Below the pieces are notes generated by a model, which saw only the letters and a program-made list of their open reading frames with translations, made no database searches and had not been told where the DNA came from. The position numbers were made by a program, and so were the translations under genes. Positions 14,608-15,594 of a DNA stretch of 15,594 bases are shown piece after piece. The DNA lies in assembly GCA_041686915.1 (NCBI GenBank), contig JAWLDB010000045.1:1-15594 (forward strand), written 5' to 3'. This DNA comes from JAWLDB01 sp041686915 (lineage in GTDB: Bacteria; Bacillota; UBA994; UBA5500). Numbering within the stretch: position 1 is the stretch's first letter; every line of letters begins with the position of its first letter.

Positions 14608-14637
14608 ATCGACCCCGTCCTTTAGGACGGGGTCGAT
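14608..14637. terminator. Intrinsic terminator after the partial scaffold paralogue
   Basis: A perfect 13-bp stem (14608-14620 with 14625-14637, ATCGACCCCGTCC/GGACGGGGTCGAT) with loop TTTA, 12 bases after the stop at 14650. It separates this gene from the cohesin gene, whose own promoter should lie within 14479-14607. No convincing -35/-10 pair is visible there. Confidence 0.85.
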
Positions 14638-14649
14638 GCTTATGCTGGT

Positions 14650-15594
14650 CTAGCGCTTGACTATGACCTGGTTGGTTGACTCAACCCATTCAACTTCTGC
14701 ACCGAGTGTTTCGCTGATGAAACGCAGCGGCACGAAGGTACGTCCCCTGCTGATCACAGGCGCAACGTCAATGGCCTCAGTTTCTCCGTTTACCAGGACA
14801 GTCTTCTTGCCGATTGTCAACAGGATCTCATTTTCACCGTCAACAATGCGAACCTGATTGGTTTTCTCCAGCCATTCAACCTCAGCGCCTAGGGTCTCGC
14901 TGATGAACCTGATCGGTACAAGCGTACGACCGACTCTCCGGTTGATGTAAGGAGCGACATCCAGCTTGTGTACCTCTCCGGAGACTGTGACATCCAGTTT
15001 ACCAATGGTCAGGATAATCTCTTTAACCGTGGCTACCGGCGGCACAGGTTCTTCACCTGCTTTGTAGACGATGAAGGTGCTGAAGCTGTTGATGGTGATT
15101 TCCAGATACTTGATATCTCCAATGAGAACGATCGTTGGCGTGATGTTCTCGGTAGATCCGTCGCTGTGAGTTACCCATATTTTCAGTTCAGCTGGGTCAA
15201 ATCCCTCTGGGACTGGGAAGCGCAATGTTGTCTGGCCAGAGAAGTTGGTATCTATCTCCTGAGCCATAACTACTTCATCCCAATCTTTCAGGTGGGTTTG
15301 AGCCGTCTCGTTGTCTACACCGTAGATTTCCACTTCGAGGCCAGTTCCGGCCGCTGCGATGGCCTCGAGCAGGGCCACGGGCAGATCGATTGTGGTGCCT
15401 TGCGGACCTTGTACGCTCAGCCCGGTATCTACGAGGACATCTACTTGCTCATCTGTGATGCTCAGCTTGCCTTTGCGAGTAATCGGGCGACCGTCATCGG
15501 TCGTCTGAGGATCATTCGCCTGCTCGAAAACGGGAAGCGTGATGACCACAGGCTGTGATTTCGCCTTGGCGCTCTTGGCGGCTGCCTCGAGCAG
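14650..15594 (-). CDS. Secreted stalk-domain protein, C-terminal part (paralogue of the scaffold protein), 5' end outside window
   Basis: The frame is open to the window edge, giving 314 visible residues before TAG (14650-14652). A GTG at 15547-15549 could be read as a start, but the codons before it (AAAKSAKAKSQP) align with the scaffold protein's AITKARQENQP just ahead of VVISLP, so it is internal. Visible residues about 10-180 match the SFSTF-type domain (TTLRFPVPEGFDPAELKIWVTHSDGS, SFSTFIVY at about 170), and residues about 190-314 are a copper-amine-oxidase-N-like stalk domain with two very similar halves (GRTLVPIRFISETLGAEVEWLE and GRTFVPLRFISETLGAEVEWVE). Length and order of these parts equal residues 247-546 of the neighbouring cohesin protein. 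By analogy the missing N-terminus may hold a signal peptide and a cohesin, but this is not seen. Confidence 0.85.
   Translation of the reverse strand: MLEAAAKSAKAKSQPVVITLPVFEQANDPQTTDDGRPITRKGKLSITDEQVDVLVDTGLSVQGPQGTTIDLPVALLEAIAAAGTGLEVEIYGVDNETAQTHLKDWDEVVMAQEIDTNFSGQTTLRFPVPEGFDPAELKIWVTHSDGSTENITPTIVLIGDIKYLEITINSFSTFIVYKAGEEPVPPVATVKEIILTIGKLDVTVSGEVHKLDVAPYINRRVGRTLVPIRFISETLGAEVEWLEKTNQVRIVDGENEILLTIGKKTVLVNGETEAIDVAPVISRGRTFVPLRFISETLGAEVEWVESTNQVIVKR

Noticed and set aside
15547..15549. GTG as start of the right-edge gene
   Set aside because: Codons upstream remain open to the edge and align with the paralogous scaffold protein, so the gene begins outside the window.
14968..15558. 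196-codon open frame on the plus strand
   Set aside because: It lies antisense to the stalk-domain paralogue, whose protein is clearly conserved; the plus-strand translation has no recognisable domain or ribosome site.
12838..15594. Copper amine oxidase activity for the proteins with 'copper amine oxidase N-terminal' domains
   Set aside because: Only the small stalk-type domain is present; there is no catalytic amine oxidase domain or topaquinone motif in any of them.
1..15594. tRNA, rRNA, CRISPR array, insertion sequence or riboswitch
   Set aside because: I looked for tRNA arms, regularly spaced direct repeats, transposase-like proteins and known riboswitch cores and saw none.

Overview
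The window looks like chromosome from a Gram-positive-type bacterium, most likely a member of the Bacillota (Clostridia or a neighbouring class). Base composition appears near balanced. The reasons are strong AGGAGG-type ribosome binding sites, Sec signal peptides on the secreted proteins, the abundance of copper-amine-oxidase-N-like 'stalk' domains (a family much expanded in Bacillota), and the cohesin/dockerin proteins. I cannot fix the genus from this sequence.

Left edge (1-1176): the first 76 codons of an RND-family efflux permease (minus strand, cut by the window edge) follow a TetR-family repressor gene with only 1 base between them. Upstream of tetR lies a long leader with three perfect hairpins, a near-perfect operator palindrome at the predicted transcription start, and a plausible sigma-A promoter. 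This looks like a self-regulated efflux operon.

1177-2109: the only plus-strand gene encodes a papain-like (C1) cysteine protease with a C-terminal stalk-like segment. It has no signal peptide, and an in-frame stop directly before the start codon rules out a longer N-terminus. It converges on the next gene, with a shared bidirectional hairpin terminator between them.

2249-14478 (minus strand): an accessory block of four genes for secreted cohesin/dockerin proteins. In transcription order they are a cohesin-bearing, stalk-bearing scaffold-like protein (14478 to 12838); a subtilisin-like protease ending in a dockerin, whose longest reading overlaps the scaffold gene by 1 base (12838 to 11285); a 1662-residue protein with a threefold internal repeat and a C-terminal dockerin (11097 to 6109); and a 1232-residue protein with stalk domains, carboxypeptidase-regulatory-like repeats, two cohesin-like domains and two dockerins (5947 to 2249). 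Every transcription unit ends in a perfect or nearly perfect hairpin. No glycoside hydrolase or carbohydrate-binding module is visible, so this resembles a protease-centred extracellular cohesin/dockerin assembly rather than a classical cellulosome.

14650-15594: the C-terminal part of another secreted protein, cut by the window edge. It is a clear paralogue of the C-terminal half of the scaffold gene (same SFSTF-type domain, same stalk domain), which suggests a tandem duplication of scaffold genes.

Working model (inference): the scaffold displays a cohesin; the protease and the two giant proteins dock on through dockerins; the protein carrying both cohesins and dockerins could extend or branch the assembly; stalk domains hold parts at or near the cell surface.
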